Origin: Steinernema hermaphroditum
Taxonomy: Eukaryota > Nematoda > Chromadorea > Rhabditida > Steinernematidae
Assembly: GCA_030435675.1 (NCBI GenBank)
Contig: CM059623.1
Location: 3,622,012-3,686,011, forward strand
DNA length: 64,000 nt
Direction of reading: 5' to 3'
Shown: piece by piece, positions 1 through 14,700 of the stretch
How the letters are laid out: every line of letters begins with the position of its first letter
Position numbering within the stretch: position 1 is the first letter of the stretch
The notes under the pieces: generated by a model
Databases searched by the model: none
Seen by the model: the letters and a program-made list of their open reading frames with translations, nothing else
What the model was told of the DNA's origin: nothing
Program-made: the position numbers and the translations under genes

Positions 1-115
1 GGAAAGATTAACGATGAGGCATTGGCTTAAGGCGAATATGGTGATGTAAGCTCTGGTGTGTCTCTCATAAACGACTGTTTGCCCACAGCATGACTAATAA
101 TTCGTTGTTTTTCAG

Positions 116-1042
116 GTGAATCTGACCATGAAGGCGATGAACACCGAATTTCCGCAGGCGGAAGCGGCATCGTCTCAAAGCATGCTTACATTGACGCTGT
201 GACTAAGGCGGAAGTCGAAGGCGAGCGCCTTCTGAGCGAAGTGGAAAGCTGGCGATTTGTCAACAAGGCCGACCCAGTGATTCGCTATCATGATCAGTCG
301 CGCACCTACTACGTGCGAGCTGAGTTCGAAACGACAACGCGAAAGCTGTTTGAAGCCGCATGGAGCGATAACCACCAATGGAATCGGCAGATCACCAAAT
401 TCAATGTATAACCTCTGCCCTTTGCGGTGCAATGTAACTCGCATTTTGTTTAGGTTATCCTGACGATTGACCTGAAGACGGAGCTCGTCCATACCATAAG
501 TGCACCAGCGATGCGAGGCTACATTTCATCAAGGCAAAGTCATGTTGTTCGAACAATAATTTACGGTTGTGTTACAGAGATTTCGTCGATGTACGCCGTG
601 TACAAAAGGACGAAGACAAAGATGTCTACCAGGGAACGTATATTTCCGTTGATTCGCCTATTCAGCCTCCTGATGTGAGAAAAAAAATTGTTAGGTAAGG
701 TGTTTTGTCGTACCGGAGTTTAAACATCTACATCGCACGTTTCGATGCTAGATCGAAAACTGTGATTCTGTTATCGAATTAAAAAATCTCTTCCATTTCA
801 GAGGCGAAAACGGCGTGAATCTCGTTCGAATTTCTCCCAGCCAACAAGAAGGTTTCGCTGTTTACGAGTGGCTAATGAACAGCGACGTCAAAGGCGGCAT
901 CCCTCGGCGCCTTATCGAACGCACCATGGCCTCCTTCCTGGTTGGTTATGTGAAGGCACTCCGCGAGTTCCTGGAAACCATCGAGACAAGTGTCGTCACC
1001 AGTCCCACGGCGGAGCCAAGTGCGTCAACGGAAACGAATTGA
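116..1042 (+). CDS. START-domain lipid-transfer protein, STARD3/MLN64-like (3' part of gene)
   Basis: Four exons can be joined in frame: 116-405, 454-533, 578-694 and 802-1042 (TGA). The product matches the StAR-related lipid transfer fold of STARD3/MLN64: a conserved RDFVDVRR block spanning the 533/578 junction, VRGENG across 694/802, then a LMNSDVKGGIPRRLI helix region near the C-terminus. This family binds sterol in a hydrophobic pocket and moves it between membranes, in STARD3 from late endosomes. The intron at 534-577 must begin with GC rather than GT, because only that donor keeps the RDF frame. The exon opening at 116 is in frame after a TTTTTCAG acceptor, but no upstream exon could be joined without a stop, so the N-terminus is outside or unresolved. 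Family call is firm; whether a MENTAL membrane domain precedes it is unknown. Confidence 0.8.
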
Positions 1043-1731
1043 CGACGAAGTAATTAGGTGATATGACGGGATATGTTGTGTATAGTCGTCTTTCTGTGTG
1101 ATATGTACAAATCAGAGATGTATTTAAGTTAATAACTCGGTGTTGTGATGCAAAACGTGTTCTGTTCGTAGAAAATTCACTTTATAAGAACGTGTTTTCT
1201 TTTCACCACATTGCGCAATGCCCGAAAGTTTCCTGGGGATCGACGACGTCCCCTCAGAAGACGGTCGCATTATTCTTCCTCGAGCACCTGGACAACAGCT
1301 GAACCTTCCTTCCGCCTCAGTGGGCACGCCTAACCAACCGTACCCGCTGGTCTTTGATTGCTTGCCCCGCTAATGACATGTTATTCACTCGGGTGACTCA
1401 CGTGTGGGAATTAATTAACTTAGCCGTCGGCTAATGAGATCGGTGGCACGGTTTACCTGGCGCCGGATAAGGTGTTTGTTTATGACCGCGCGACATCTAT
1501 GAACCCTTCGGCGGCTGTTTTGCAGCGCACTAATTAAGATCCCATTGGCTTTTCTGTGGACACGCGATGTTTTCGTCACTCTCTTTCCAGAATGGAAGTG
1601 ACGCGAGTGTAAACAAGAGATTGGTTTGGATCCTTGCGGAGTTATTTTGGCTAGAGTGTATTCCGCGTGGTGATCGGACCCCAGAAGTCAAAACACGGCA
1701 GTAAATTAAGGATGACTGAACGAAGAACGAA

Positions 1732-1815
1732 GAAATTTGTCTCTGTTTGTCTGACTTTTTTTCGCGCCGATGCAAACGGACTGTTGAATTTTAGTCCATT
1801 ATAAGAGTACGCCGC
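1732..1815 (+). repeat. TATA-ended repeat, copy 1 (truncated)
   Basis: This matches the 3' halves of the copies at 2629-2775 and 2987-3126: a TCTCTGTTTGTCTGAC block, then GACGCAAACGGACTG-like sequence, then a TATAAG box at about 1800. It lacks the 5' half of the other copies. Confidence 0.6.
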
Positions 1816-2355
1816 AATGGTTAGGTTGGCGTGCTCCGGTCTTAGAAGTGGCCTTCGCTGTGCTTCCTTTTTTTGCAGACCTTTTGCAGAATTTTGCAGA
1901 ATAAGGAATCGGTCTGAATGGAAAACGGTTTCATTCGCATTGTCCAGACACCTGCCCTGTTGGTCTACTGTCTGTATCATTGCAGAACACAAAGCATCGT
2001 TCTATTGTTGTTTTCGTGACTATGAGAAAGAACATATGCCCACGACACTTTCTGGAAGCAAATTCCAGAAATTTCTGCTTTGCATCGTCAATGCTACAGT
2101 AATCTAGAATCAAGCGAAGTTCTATGAGATTATGTCATCGAAAATGTCTCATAAGAGTACAGTTCAGGTTGTGCAATTCGTATCGTAATGCATAAATCTG
2201 AGTAGATCGACGCAAAGGGTTGCAAACGTCGACAATGCACTTTCCGCAGGAAACAAGAAATCCTTTCAGAATGCGGACCCCTCCGCGCCCTTTGTTCTCA
2301 CAATACAATATGTTCCGTTTCTGCGCCTTGCAAACTCTTAACCCTTGTTGACATC

Positions 2356-2412
2356 CGTCCGCAGTGCCTAGACGTAAACAACGGATTATAGTGTCTAGAC
2401 TGTGGGATATCG
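2356..2412 (+). repeat. Short dispersed repeat, two copies (other at 3491-3548)
   Basis: Both copies share AGACGTAAAC, then GTCTAGACTGTGGGA at the end. They lie upstream and downstream of the TATA-ended repeats 2 and 3 and may be parts of the same element. Confidence 0.5.
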
Positions 2413-2628
2413 GTAAGCCAGTCACTGGGTATTATTACTTAAGTTCCAATAAGTAAAGAATCATCATATCCATTAAGTCATCAGTATTCATTAAGTCTAA
2501 ATTAATATAAAGTTTGTAGCTGACTCACTTACTATGGGATATCGGAAAGGTGTCTGAGTCACTTTCCCGAAGAAGAACGATTCCAAGGGCTGTTTTGATG
2601 GACTTTGAGATTCAAAGATCGTCTCTTC

Positions 2629-2775
2629 ATCTTTCGGTCTATCCAGTGACTTCGAAATTGGATGGATATGTCATCTGAATCTTCACTGTAATGGAAAATT
2701 TTCTCTGTTTGTCTGACTCTCTTCGCACCGACGCAAACGCAGTGTTGAAATTGTACCCGGTATAAGGGTACGCCG
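2629..2775 (+). repeat. TATA-ended repeat, copy 2
   Basis: A ~145 bp unit beginning CTTTCGGTCTATCCAG and ending CCGGTATAAGGG, clearly homologous to the unit at 2987-3126. The TATAAG end is conserved in all three copies, so this could be a promoter module or the end of a mobile element. Confidence 0.65.
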
Positions 2776-2986
2776 AGTTAAAGGAGACGTTGCTGGTGCT
2801 GGCCCATCGGGGACAACCACCACATTTTTTGGAACAACCACGTAATCCCGGTATCAACTGCGCCGTGCCAAGCACGCTGCTCTAGTGGTCGGGAGCTTGG
2901 GCCCGATGTTTTCGTTTTTTGACGTTAGAATGTTAGCTGAGAATTTTGGGATCACAAAAAATTCCTTCATTGGAAGCCTTTCTGCA

Positions 2987-3126
2987 TCTTTCGGCCTATC
3001 CAGTTGCTTCGACATCGGATGGAAATGTCATCTAAGTCTTCAGTGTAGTGGAGATTTTCTCTGTTCGTTTGACTGTCTGCGCACCGACGCAAACGGACTG
3101 TCGAAATTTAGCCCGGTATAAGGCTT
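2987..3126 (+). repeat. TATA-ended repeat, copy 3
   Basis: Homologous to 2629-2775 with scattered substitutions. It ends CCCGGTATAAGG. Sequence downstream (about 3220-3250, CCCTGGTATCGG) also resembles sequence downstream of copy 2 (about 2850), so the repeated unit may be longer and more diverged at its 3' end. Confidence 0.65.
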
Positions 3127-3870
3127 CGGTGCCGTGCGACCTCGTGATCTCTGATCGTGAGTAAACGCTCTGCGTGAATTGCACGTCGGTGGTTGACTCC
3201 CAGGGCTATGAGTCCTCCACCGTAATAACCCTGGTATCGGCTTTGTGGTCGGGCGACCGGTTTCGACGTTTTGGTTTCCACATCAATATCGTTTATCAAA
3301 ATAAAAAAAATCTCCTAGGACAACCTACATTAGAAGGTTTTTCCAACGAGCTCCCTCCATGAAAACTCGTATATTTCCAACAGAGGAACAGGCAAAATGG
3401 AGTTTTATCGACTTTCTCACTGGGACTCATGTTGACACTTTGTTGACAGGATGTCCTGTGGTCACTTCCCTGCCTTGCAAACGCCTTGCTGACGGCTATA
3501 GCACACCCAGACGTAAACAGCGTCTATGGGCTGTCTAGACTGTGGGAATTTCTTTCAATTGCAGCAAGTCGTCTTGATTAGAATCGGTCCAGCTTTACCA
3601 GCGCCGTTGGACCTTGGTGTTCGGTCTTGGTGAGCGAGAAAATAATTAGGTAGTTCCCAATTTTAGCCGCCCTATCACATGAGGTCCCCTCGCCTTTATT
3701 TGTTTTTAGAATCATCAACATAATAGGACAAAATACCCTTCTTCTTATCACAAATCAATTGATCGTGTTCGGCCAACATATTAAGTCATCGTAAACCTTC
3801 TTGATTTCGAAATAAAATTGTTTACCTTTTATATTGAATAAGTGTAATCATCAAAAAAGGATTTATTCAG

Positions 3871-3946
3871 CGCAAGTGGCGCAGTGGTAGTGTTCCTGCT
3901 TGCCGCTAGGAGCCTCCAGCCTTTGGAGGGTTCGATGCCCACTCGA
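3871..3946 (+). repeat. tRNA-like element with pol III A and B boxes
   Basis: An A-box-like TGGCGCAGTGGTAG is followed about 45 nt later by a B-box-like GGGTTCGATGCCC. The outer ends do not form a proper seven-pair acceptor stem, and no clean anticodon arm is visible, so this is more likely a tRNA-derived repeat or pseudogene than a functional tRNA. Confidence 0.5.
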
Positions 3947-6900
3947 TAAAATGCAAACTTTTTTTGGCACGAACTTTTTCCCTTCAACTAGATATATTTT
4001 TGTTTGTTTCATTCATAAGTAAATTACGATACTTTTTATTATTTTACTCTTGGAGGATACTCTAAAGATAGCCATTACATATTGTCCTCCTTATCTGTAC
4101 CGTATCTTTTCGCCATGCGTCGTTTGATTTGATTCTCCACCGCGACCCAACACAACAAAAAACGATTCGTTTCACTTCGAGTTGTCGAAGAAAGCGCCTC
4201 TTAGCCACCCTGAAGTGTCCATGGCGAAGGATGCTTTCTGTTTTCTTCCTCCCAAAATATTCCGATCGATGAAGGCGCCGACGCCATGAAGGCGAATCGA
4301 CGCCGCCTAGAAGTTCACTTGTACTCTTCCGGCGCCACTGTGCGAGAAAGTACACCACCGGGCGGGTCTTTTTCCCTTCACTCCATCCATCGCCCCTCTT
4401 GGTGTCCGCGGGCGCGCAGAGGCGTGAGAACCGCGAAGGGAATCCTCGAAGATCGCCGGGAACCAGTATCCTCCGTCGACGAACAATGAACATCGGGCGG
4501 GCGATGATCACCTGTTTAATTCAATCGCGTCTGTCTGTAATGTGGTCCTCCAGCCGCCTCTGCTAGACGGGAGACGTGGATGGGCGTCTCGTAGACGTGG
4601 GTCGGCTGCCGGGTTCGCGTCGCTCTGACACTCTGGGGCTAATGTTTTGCTCGCTGGATGGTTGCCTCGCGTTGTGTTGTAAGAGGACAATGGGTTGGCT
4701 CCTCGTTGCTCGGTTCCGCGGGCGAACGGCGGCGACGCGCTAGAAACGGTTCGGTACCTTTTTCGTGTGTTTTATAATATCGTTCAGGTGAGAGATGTAA
4801 ATGAGAAGCTTCTCTTTTTGTCTCTTTTCTAGGTGATTTGCGTTGTTGATGTTTGTTTTCGATTACTTGGCTCTTTTTCTGATGGATCTTTGGTCGAATT
4901 TAGGCCAATTTATCCTTTTTGTTATTCTTTGGTCAAATCGGACTTTATGTGTGTTTTAAGCCTGTCTTTCGCCCTAATTTTTGTGTCTTTTCGAAGTGAA
5001 TTTCATTTTATAATAATCGACTTGTGTTGTGAATGTTCGTTTTCTTTTTTTTGCGTTTTTTTGGATGGATCTTTGGTCAATTTTAGACCAGCTTATCCTT
5101 CTTGTTACTCGTTGATCAGATTGGACTCTATGTATGAGATTTAGTTGAGTCGTGTCCAGTTCTCCAGCCTTTTAAGTGAATCGTTAACCACTTGCCAGCT
5201 TGTACTTTGCTCCTTCACATTCCATGTAACCGACGATCGAGAAGCCGCCTCTTTTTCGTCAAAAGGGCATCACGAAGAATCCAGTATTCCCACGCATTTT
5301 CGCGTCATATTTGTTTGTTTTTCCGCGAACAGAGTTCTTCCAATTGCCTGGCGCTCGAAATAGCCCTAGGCCATGCGCGTTTTCCGCCTCGTTTCGCCGA
5401 ATTTAACGCTTTAACACAAGGAGCAGCTGATTTTCGCATTCGTCACGTATTCTGTTTCAAATCGGCTGCAGAGTGTAAAATCGATCGAATCGATGAAACA
5501 TCTCCACCACTGGCGGGGCATTAAGTTCAGTCATTACGGTAGGAGCGTCATCAACATCTTTTGCTTGTTTACCTCTGCGATTTCATAATTTGACACTTAC
5601 AAAGATCATGGAACTTTCTCCTGTTTTCTTAGGAATTTCGTAATTCAAAGTGTGCGCTCTGTTTACCAGCAAATCTGCCGAGTGTTCGCCAAATTTTGAT
5701 GTTTGCTTGCGGGTGGACCTTTGTGGCTCGGGCGCTCTCGCAATCGTAGCCTATTCAGGATTGTTTTGAAGCAAAAAAATGTGGCGCCGCTTTCCCGAGA
5801 ATCTCTCTCCATTTGCCTTGTATTCCCATGGAATTAAATACCAAATGTTTTGGGTGAAAACAAGGCCATTCTGCAGGATTTGACGTGAGACGTCGCATCT
5901 GCTTAACAATGATCCTTCTCTTGATTAGCATTTTTAGTGAATGACTCATTTGTGCACGTGGATCTTCCTTTTTCTATTATTTTCGTCCTCAAGTCGATAT
6001 GTATTTAATCTGAACTGACGCCGCTCTAAGCTATAAATCCGGATTTTCTTTATGATCTGTTCCGCGCGTCTCGCGTCTCTCTCTTGATCTTTAAGCATCT
6101 TTTTCTTTCAGTTTTTAGTTTAGCTCAAGAAGTTCTAAATCTGCAGATATCTAGCAGCCGCTCCACTCCAGACCACTGAATGGGTTTGCAGTGTCTGCAC
6201 CAGACGACGTCTGAAGCCTCATTGGTCTCCCATTTTGATTTGCAATACATCGGTAGATCGGTCTGACTCACTTACATCATAAACGATACCATAACTCCTT
6301 ACGACATAATCGGCCTGCGCCACCCAATCATTTCCCGAACTTTTTGTTCGCTGTTTTCGCGCGCGTTTCATGTTTCCTTTGTTCCATGGCGTTTTGTGAT
6401 TTTTCGACCGGAAATGAGTGTTTTTTCGTTGGACGATCACTGCTGATAATAGCCCTCTTCTCCAACATATGGCATCAAACCCTTTATGGCCTTGTGTGTA
6501 CGTCAGCGGGCTCAGCCATCCAGCGTCAGGGGCTTCCCTAATATTTGTTTGCTTTCTGGCGAACTTTTTGGTCTCTCATCGTTTTCCCACAAATCTCATG
6601 TTTCTCTTGATCTTTACGTGTTTTTTGGCTCCACCGGTAAAAACAATAGAGGCTGATGTTGAACTTTTGCCCATTGAATCCAAATGTGATGTGCGTTTAT
6701 AGGTCGCTCCTGTATATGATCGCCGGCTGTTTATCAAGCCCTTCGTGGACTACTTGTGCGCCAGCCAACACAACAGCAAGCAGACGGTCCCCGTCGCCGT
6801 TCGACGCCTACAGACAACGTCTAATGACAAATCACCGCAGCATTCCAATACGCCGCATAACGCGAGCCGATTAATCTGGCTCCTTTCGCACTTTCGCCTC

Positions 6901-8423
6901 TTTCGTCTTAGCGCTGCGCCGTACTGTAATCGCTGCCATCGGCGTCGCTTACTCTGCAATAATCTCCTGCACGCCAAGCGGCATTCCTGCAGCATCCGCC
7001 GCATGCTGACCAATTTTTGTTCTATGATCGCGTTTCAAGTCAAAAACCGTCGTTTTGTATGCGCGATTTTTCTTGGTTAGCGCTCGACTGTGATTCGATC
7101 GACCGCGGCGGCGGCTTGCGGCGGTCGGAGTGAACGCGCGCGACCGGTTTCGCGATGGCGACGTTTCGCGACAGCGCCGCCGACGAAGCGATATTTGTTG
7201 CTTTCATAATCGATCGTGGCGTTTCGGCCGTCTTCACCCGCCTAACAGCGCCGCTAATCTCCTTTGTTTCGAATAACACATCGCATTGTTTCATTTGTAC
7301 ATCGCCGACCGTCTTTGTTCTCTCTCACTTTCATCGCATCCGCCTCCTCCTGCGTCGTTCGCTAGCGATCGTTCCAAAAAATCGATTTCCCTTATCGTCG
7401 ATCTGCGCTCTCGGCAGTGATAACTTCGCTGGATGACGATTTCATCGTCTTCCCAACGAAGAAGCTGCGCCGTCGGTGACTATTACTTTGCTACAGTTAT
7501 CGTGATCAGGACAAATTGCTCGCGTCGTTAAGCTGCACCATCCCGATGCGATAGCGCCTGATGGGTACTGTGCATTTATGCTAATTTGCTCTGTAGAGTG
7601 CGATTACCATCTGTTTTGTTTGTGCGGTGAGTTTTGTAGGCAGAATTGTAGTTTGTGGCTCACGCTATCGTCTGGTGCCATGTTCTTATTTTTCTGACCA
7701 AAACAGTGTTGGCTCCGTTCGCCAACTATTGAATTTAGCCACCCCTCATTCTCGAGTGCATTTTTTTGGATTTCCACATCAATGATCATCGCTTGTTCCA
7801 TCCGCCCGCTTCCTCGTTTTTGTCACTTCGTTATTCTATCGCATATTTTAGATTCCTTTCACGTTATTATAAGCTCCTAATCAGCTTTAAAAGGAGATTG
7901 TACTCTGCGATCTCCTTGTTTGTGGTCCCTAATCCTCCGCCGTCCGCGAAAACATATGATTTCAGCGGAAGTAAACGTAGCTAACGTCATTGTCGCCTTA
8001 TTTACCAGAATTTTTACCTTGTGACATCCCAAGTAATATGTTATGTAAACAGGACGAAAACCTTTGGCTTTTAGCCTTTGTTCTCTAGATTCGATAAGGC
8101 AGGCGTCTGGTTCCCATTCCCATGCGTGTTTTGATTTTGTGCTACTAGTTTTTGACGCCGCCGTGTGACCAGTTCGGACGTAATTATCTAATCTTCTTCT
8201 TCCTCCCCTTAAAGACGTCTGCGACGACGCTGTTTATTAACGCGATTTCCGATTCGTTGTCTGGACGCGTTCGTGCATGTTGTGATGAAGATGATGAACG
8301 TCGAGGATATCGTAAACCAGTGCTCGTTTCAGAAAGCATAACTGAACACGGAACAGGTCGAACGCTCCATCCCTGTAGCCGGTTCTTTTTGCTTTGCTCT
8401 CTTCTTCATAAACGCTTGTCAAA
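3947..8423. other. Long intergenic region upstream of S6 kinase
   Basis: No convincing exons. Open frames here are short, often open on both strands, and without recognisable motifs. A ~115 bp direct duplication occurs at 4834-4950 and 5021-5130 (both with ATGGATCTTTGGTC). A CpG-rich patch at about 7080-7210 could be promoter DNA for the kinase, but nothing proves it. Confidence 0.4.
4834..5130 (+). repeat. Local direct duplication (two ~115 bp units)
   Basis: Units 4834-4950 and 5021-5130 share ATGGATCTTTGGTC, a TTTAG(G/A)CCA block and a final GGACT(T/C)TATG. They are separated by unrelated T-rich DNA. This looks like an old tandem duplication. Confidence 0.5.
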
Positions 8424-9978
<1,555 letters not shown>

Positions 9979-10142
9979 CCCACTTGTTGTTCATTACGTT
10001 GTTAAGAGATATTATTATAAAATACGCGTTGTAGCGTGGCGCCGACGGCGACTTGACCAATAAAACTCTTTTAATTCGCGAGAAATCCTGTGAGACAACC
10101 GGTGCTATATACATATAGTCAGCATAACAAATGCCCATCGGG

Positions 10143-11761
10143 CTATGAGTAGATATGGCCGTTGCCACCGGATCGGAGGTGGCCGTTCTGGCTGTTGGGG
10201 AACGGCGCGCAGTCGACCAGCGACGTGGCCGAGTTCGTGAACTCCATGTGCGTAATGGAAGTCTTGTGGACGAGTTGCCGGACGTGTCGGAAGGAGATGT
10301 TAACGTCGCGGAAGAGTTGCATTTGGAAGATGCCGATGATGGTGATCAAGAAGCCGATAACATTTCCAATCACGTCGCTGGCGCCCAGGCATGACCACTC
10401 CTTGTATAGGATTGAGCTCGCAAGAATGACGAACGTGGTGAAGAAGACGTAGTAGATCGGCGTTACCATCGATGTGTTGTACATGTCCAGCGATTTGTTC
10501 AGGTATATCTGAAACAAGACCGAATCAGTTGGGATTCTTCAGCGTGCCTGACAGGCAATCCCGCAGTCTGACACACTGTCTAGACATAAGTCCGAAGCAA
10601 CTTAATCGTAAGAAGGGTTTTGCTCCTTATCACAATGAGGTATGTCTGGACACTCGTAGAATATCTACCTACCAATTGCACTGACACGCACCCGGCCACC
10701 GACAGTAACCAGAACCATGTGAGGACGTTCGTAAACTGTTGCTGTCCTGTTAGAGTCTCCTTGATCGCAAGCCCCAGACCCTTGACGGACAAAACAGACA
10801 GCGATCCGATCAGCGAGCAGACGGAGATGTAGACCAGAATGTTCGATCGACCGTACCTCGGCGCGACGTACAGAACCACTGCTAACGTGACGAGGATTAC
10901 CGCCACGACGTACAGTATGAACACTGCAATGAACAGCATTTCCATGAGTCACAAGAATTGTTAGCTCTACCGGCATCTTTCATCTTCAATGCGAGGTCCG
11001 CCATCGAAGAAACTTCTTCTTCTTTAGGAGAATGAATGACGATCACTGTTGACCCGAGTAGGCATACTGCGCATCCGATCTTGCCGAGCAGATTCAGCCG
11101 TTCTTTTAGCAATTTCGACGATAAAACTGCACTGAAATGTGTTGAACAGTTAATGACTGGTCTCCAATGATGCAAAAACTTACGTTACGAGCACGCTGAG
11201 GGCGCCCAACGGAGTGACTAGACTTGCAGGTGCAAATGCATAAGCGGCGAAGTTGCATGCTTCACCAATACCCACTGAAAAACAAACATTAGTGGATGTG
11301 TGGAGACAAGTTCGTTCAGTAACACTCAAATGACCCATAAATGTAGGAACACTAGATGGAAATTTCTGCAATGAACAATTCAAAAGATAGACGTCACAAG
11401 ATGTGATGTCGCAAACCAAGTCTATTATGCAAATTGTACTTTTGAGACTAGACAGGCCGAGCGATTTCAGACAATTATACTCACTTGTTATCACACCCAT
11501 CCACCATAAGCAGTCGGTGAGGTACCCGTATCCACCTTCCGACGCCCTCTGCGTGCAGTCCGAGTTGCTGGCAAGCTTCAGCAGTGCCTTTTTCTTGATG
11601 ATGAACGACGTCCCGATGAACAATGACGAGCTGACCGCTAGCCCTAGACCAATGTAGAAGTCAACAAGGCCGTTGTTGCCACCGGGCGCCGGTTGAGTAG
11701 TCAGAGTGTCGACGGCGGCGTTGGGCAACGCAGCATCAAGCATCGACGTATTCGGATCCAT
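10143..11761 (-). CDS. NIPA-type magnesium transporter
   Basis: Five exons on the minus strand (11761-11485, 11274-11184, 11131-10971, 10923-10673, 10508-10143) join in phase to 381 residues. The protein follows human NIPA2 closely: FYIGLGLA at the first membrane helix, NFAAYAFAPASLVTPLGALSV, a KIGC helix, HSPKEEE, then NILVYISVCS and TPIYYVFFTT. The family has nine predicted membrane helices and mediates Mg2+ uptake at the plasma membrane or endosomes. The N-terminal ~30 residues before the first helix are Ala/Pro-rich and variable. The gene is tail-to-tail with S6 kinase: the two stop codons are 164 nt apart, so the 3' UTRs may overlap. No canonical poly(A) signal was seen on this strand. 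Confidence 0.92.
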
Positions 11762-14700
11762 GCCACTAAAACAGGAACATCATGAACGCTCAGATCGCGG
11801 GCGGTGATTGACGGCGGGCGCCGAACACGCTTTTGAAACAAATCAGAGCTAATCCCGCGAGTACACGTTCACGTCAATAGAATTAACCGCGGATACGAAC
11901 TTTTCTCAAACTCCCAGGAAGTTTAAGAAAAGTTCCACTCTCCTTCAAACGTCCGAAATTCGACGTTTGACTTAGAACAACGAAGACGTGACGAATGATA
12001 TAAAAAGAAAATCGTGCTCGACGTTTACTCAGTCGATGTCTAATCAACTGATAGGGCCGCAGCGACGCGAGTGATTCACTTGGGCACCCATCAAGGGACT
12101 CAAAGAGCGCCGCGACAGTGGCCCTATCAGCCCTGGCGTCCTAATCGATAGCACTCAACTGCGGAACGTCGGGAAACTGTCTTCACGGACTCAAAAACGT
12201 CCGGAAGCAACGGGATTGGACACGGAATGGCAGAGAGTCTCGAACAGGGTTGTTTGCACAAATAGCGACACTCCGGTTTGTTTGAGTAACAATCAATAAC
12301 CCTCCAGTAGAATTTCAAGGTTTAGCATTACCTACGCGCATATCTTATGGCCCACAAACTATGTGCTCATGCCCCACCCACGGTCCTATCGATAACAAGT
12401 GCAGAGAAATGGCGATGTGTCACAGGGGTGGGATACCATAGGCATGAATAACTACAAGAAGGGATGCGTCTACAAGGAGGGCCCACCTGAGGAGAGTCGA
12501 CGATTCAGGATAACTGGCGCCGCTCACCGGTACTGACTTGTGGAACGAGTGATACTCCATGCGGGAAGCGGGCCAGCCTCGCGCAGGGAGGGCAAGTAGG
12601 AGCAACGCAAACCGGATTCGCCGGCGACCTCTCTCCGACGCGAAATCTGAAAAGAAATGCATACAAATAGGCTTAGAAGAACGACAGAAAAAGTGGTCAT
12701 AAGGGTAGCAAAAAGCGCTGAGGGCAAATTTCCGCGATCTTCTAACCTCGGGGACAGGATTTGGCGCGGGATACCGAATATTAAACTGTCGTATTTGATT
12801 GCCTTTGCATTAAACTTGTGAGCTTACAGGATTTGAGACCGAAGAAGCCGTAATTTTCACGATTTTTATGAGGATCGACAGTACCCAAGTTGTTCTTTGA
12901 AACGCCACAATGAGCAACACTAAACAAACCTATCCGGGCCAAGAAAGATCAATTTACAACCAAACTACAGTAGGCACCTTCCTTTGTGTCCAATCAAAAT
13001 GTAGAAGCATCTCATGGTTTCCCCTCATTTCACCCTTTTCCAAAGACACAAATCATTGTTCTGGCCGTGAACTTTACATCCTAAAGACACAGTTAAAGTT
13101 CAGTTAACTTGAAAGCACGTCACTAAGCAAACGAGCAAACATTGGGAGAACGAGTATGTAAGATCAACGGCTCTTCCTTGACACCGGCGACCGGTTCCTC
13201 GCATCTCACCGTCGATCATTTCCCATGGGCCCGCGCGCGCGAAAGCAAATTAAAAGCTACAGATTAATAACTTCCAAGCGGTACCTTTCCGATGGCGCTA
13301 GCTCTTCAGTTCCTGTGACGCACGAGACGATAACGAAAAGCGGGAGTGGCTGCGTCGTTTTAATGGAGATTCTGAAATGGAACGAAACGATTAGTAGTGC
13401 GCCCGGGGAAGAGCCAATTTACACGGCCCTGCTTTTTGAACGGACAATCGAACGTGCTACGCTCCAGAACAAATTGGGGGAGGGGGCTACAGCGATAACG
13501 AATTCACGCGCACGACGTCACCGTTATGGCGATGACCAATGACTCGGAAGGAGCGGAATACAGATCAATTTCGTATGATTCAGTATGCGAAGAGCTGGAA
13601 TGATCATTCCGTATAGACCATTACCAAAAAGCGCTTTGGTTTAACAAGAACCAAAGCAAAACTTTGTCCACTTTCTGAAATAACCCTTAAAAGAAACAGT
13701 TGAAAAGTCGCCATGGTAATCAGAACGGAACTCCACAAAGTTGCACGTTCTAAACGAACACGAAAAAGCGGCAAGCCGGAAAAGTTCGACCGATCTGCAA
13801 CAATGAATTTGCAGGATTTCCACTCCAGATTTGCAAGATTTCCACTCTAGCTGGATTCAGTGCTGCAGGTCGGTCGGTTGTTGGCTGGCTACCTGAAGCC
13901 CTAAAATTAGATTGTTTGTCGAAAATTTCGAAGTGACCAAGGATCCAATCCAAGTAACGAGATGAGCACTCGAAAGTGAAACTAATCTTGTACAAGAGGA
14001 GCAGCCAGAGCCTGAAATTTTAATTCTATTCACGTACGAAGTTACGGAATTTCATGCGGTCCAATTCCGATGCACTCTAACAGAGCATATAGTCGACGCA
14101 TTTTCCATTTCACGTCCTTTGAATCACTAAAAACAAACTTGAAATACAAACATTTCTCGCTTTCGTATCAGTTCGTCTTCTCAAACAGCTTTTCAAGATT
14201 AAAACACGATTCGTAGCCGCTAAAATGGCAAAGAAAAAGCTGAATTCTCGATGCTTTAATGGAGAATCGTTTCCAAACGTTTGCATATCCTGAAAAGATC
14301 ACGCACGATGTCACAACAGAAACTGCCTATATCCCCCACAAAAGCGGTGCAAATCAATGGTTATCGGGGCCTAGCCTAGGTACTGCATCAATAGAAAACG
14401 GCTCGACTCGGGTGGAAATAGTTCACTTTGATCACCAAACAGTCGAAACAGGCTAAAATCTTCCAAAACTCGCGCAAATTGGCCATATTACCCATTCTGC
14501 CGGCTTCGCTAGATCCCAGAAGAGAATATCAGGTTCCACGAAGCCAGCACCAATCGATAGAAGCTCCAAAAAGCGAAACGGAGGCAGAAACGGGCTGTGC
14601 AAACAGGAAAGGCTTCTCCGCTAAACGACCACACACGATGATCGCTCAGCACGATGAGGGAGGGTCAAGATCGCTATTACGTTTTGCGTCAAATAATGAA

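Larger units (their letters stand above)
1043..3870. other. Intergenic region with dispersed repeats, no gene supported
   Basis: No reading frame here shows domain similarity or exon-like splice pairs. The stretch holds the 3' flank of the START gene, three copies of a TATA-ended repeat and two copies of a shorter repeat, listed separately. The rest is AT-rich and unremarkable. Confidence 0.5.

Noticed and set aside
1..45. Upstream exon of the START gene at the window edge
   Set aside because: Candidate donors at 41 and 46 both leave an in-frame stop just before the junction, so no exon could be joined.
2760..2900. Spliced-leader or snRNA gene downstream of the TATA-ended repeat
   Set aside because: An Sm-like CATTTTTTGG is present after copy 2 but not after copy 3, and no leader sequence or snRNA core could be recognised.
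6344..7436. Several 60-110 codon frames upstream of S6 kinase
   Set aside because: No splice partners or recognisable motifs; opposite strands are equally open. Probably promoter or intergenic DNA.
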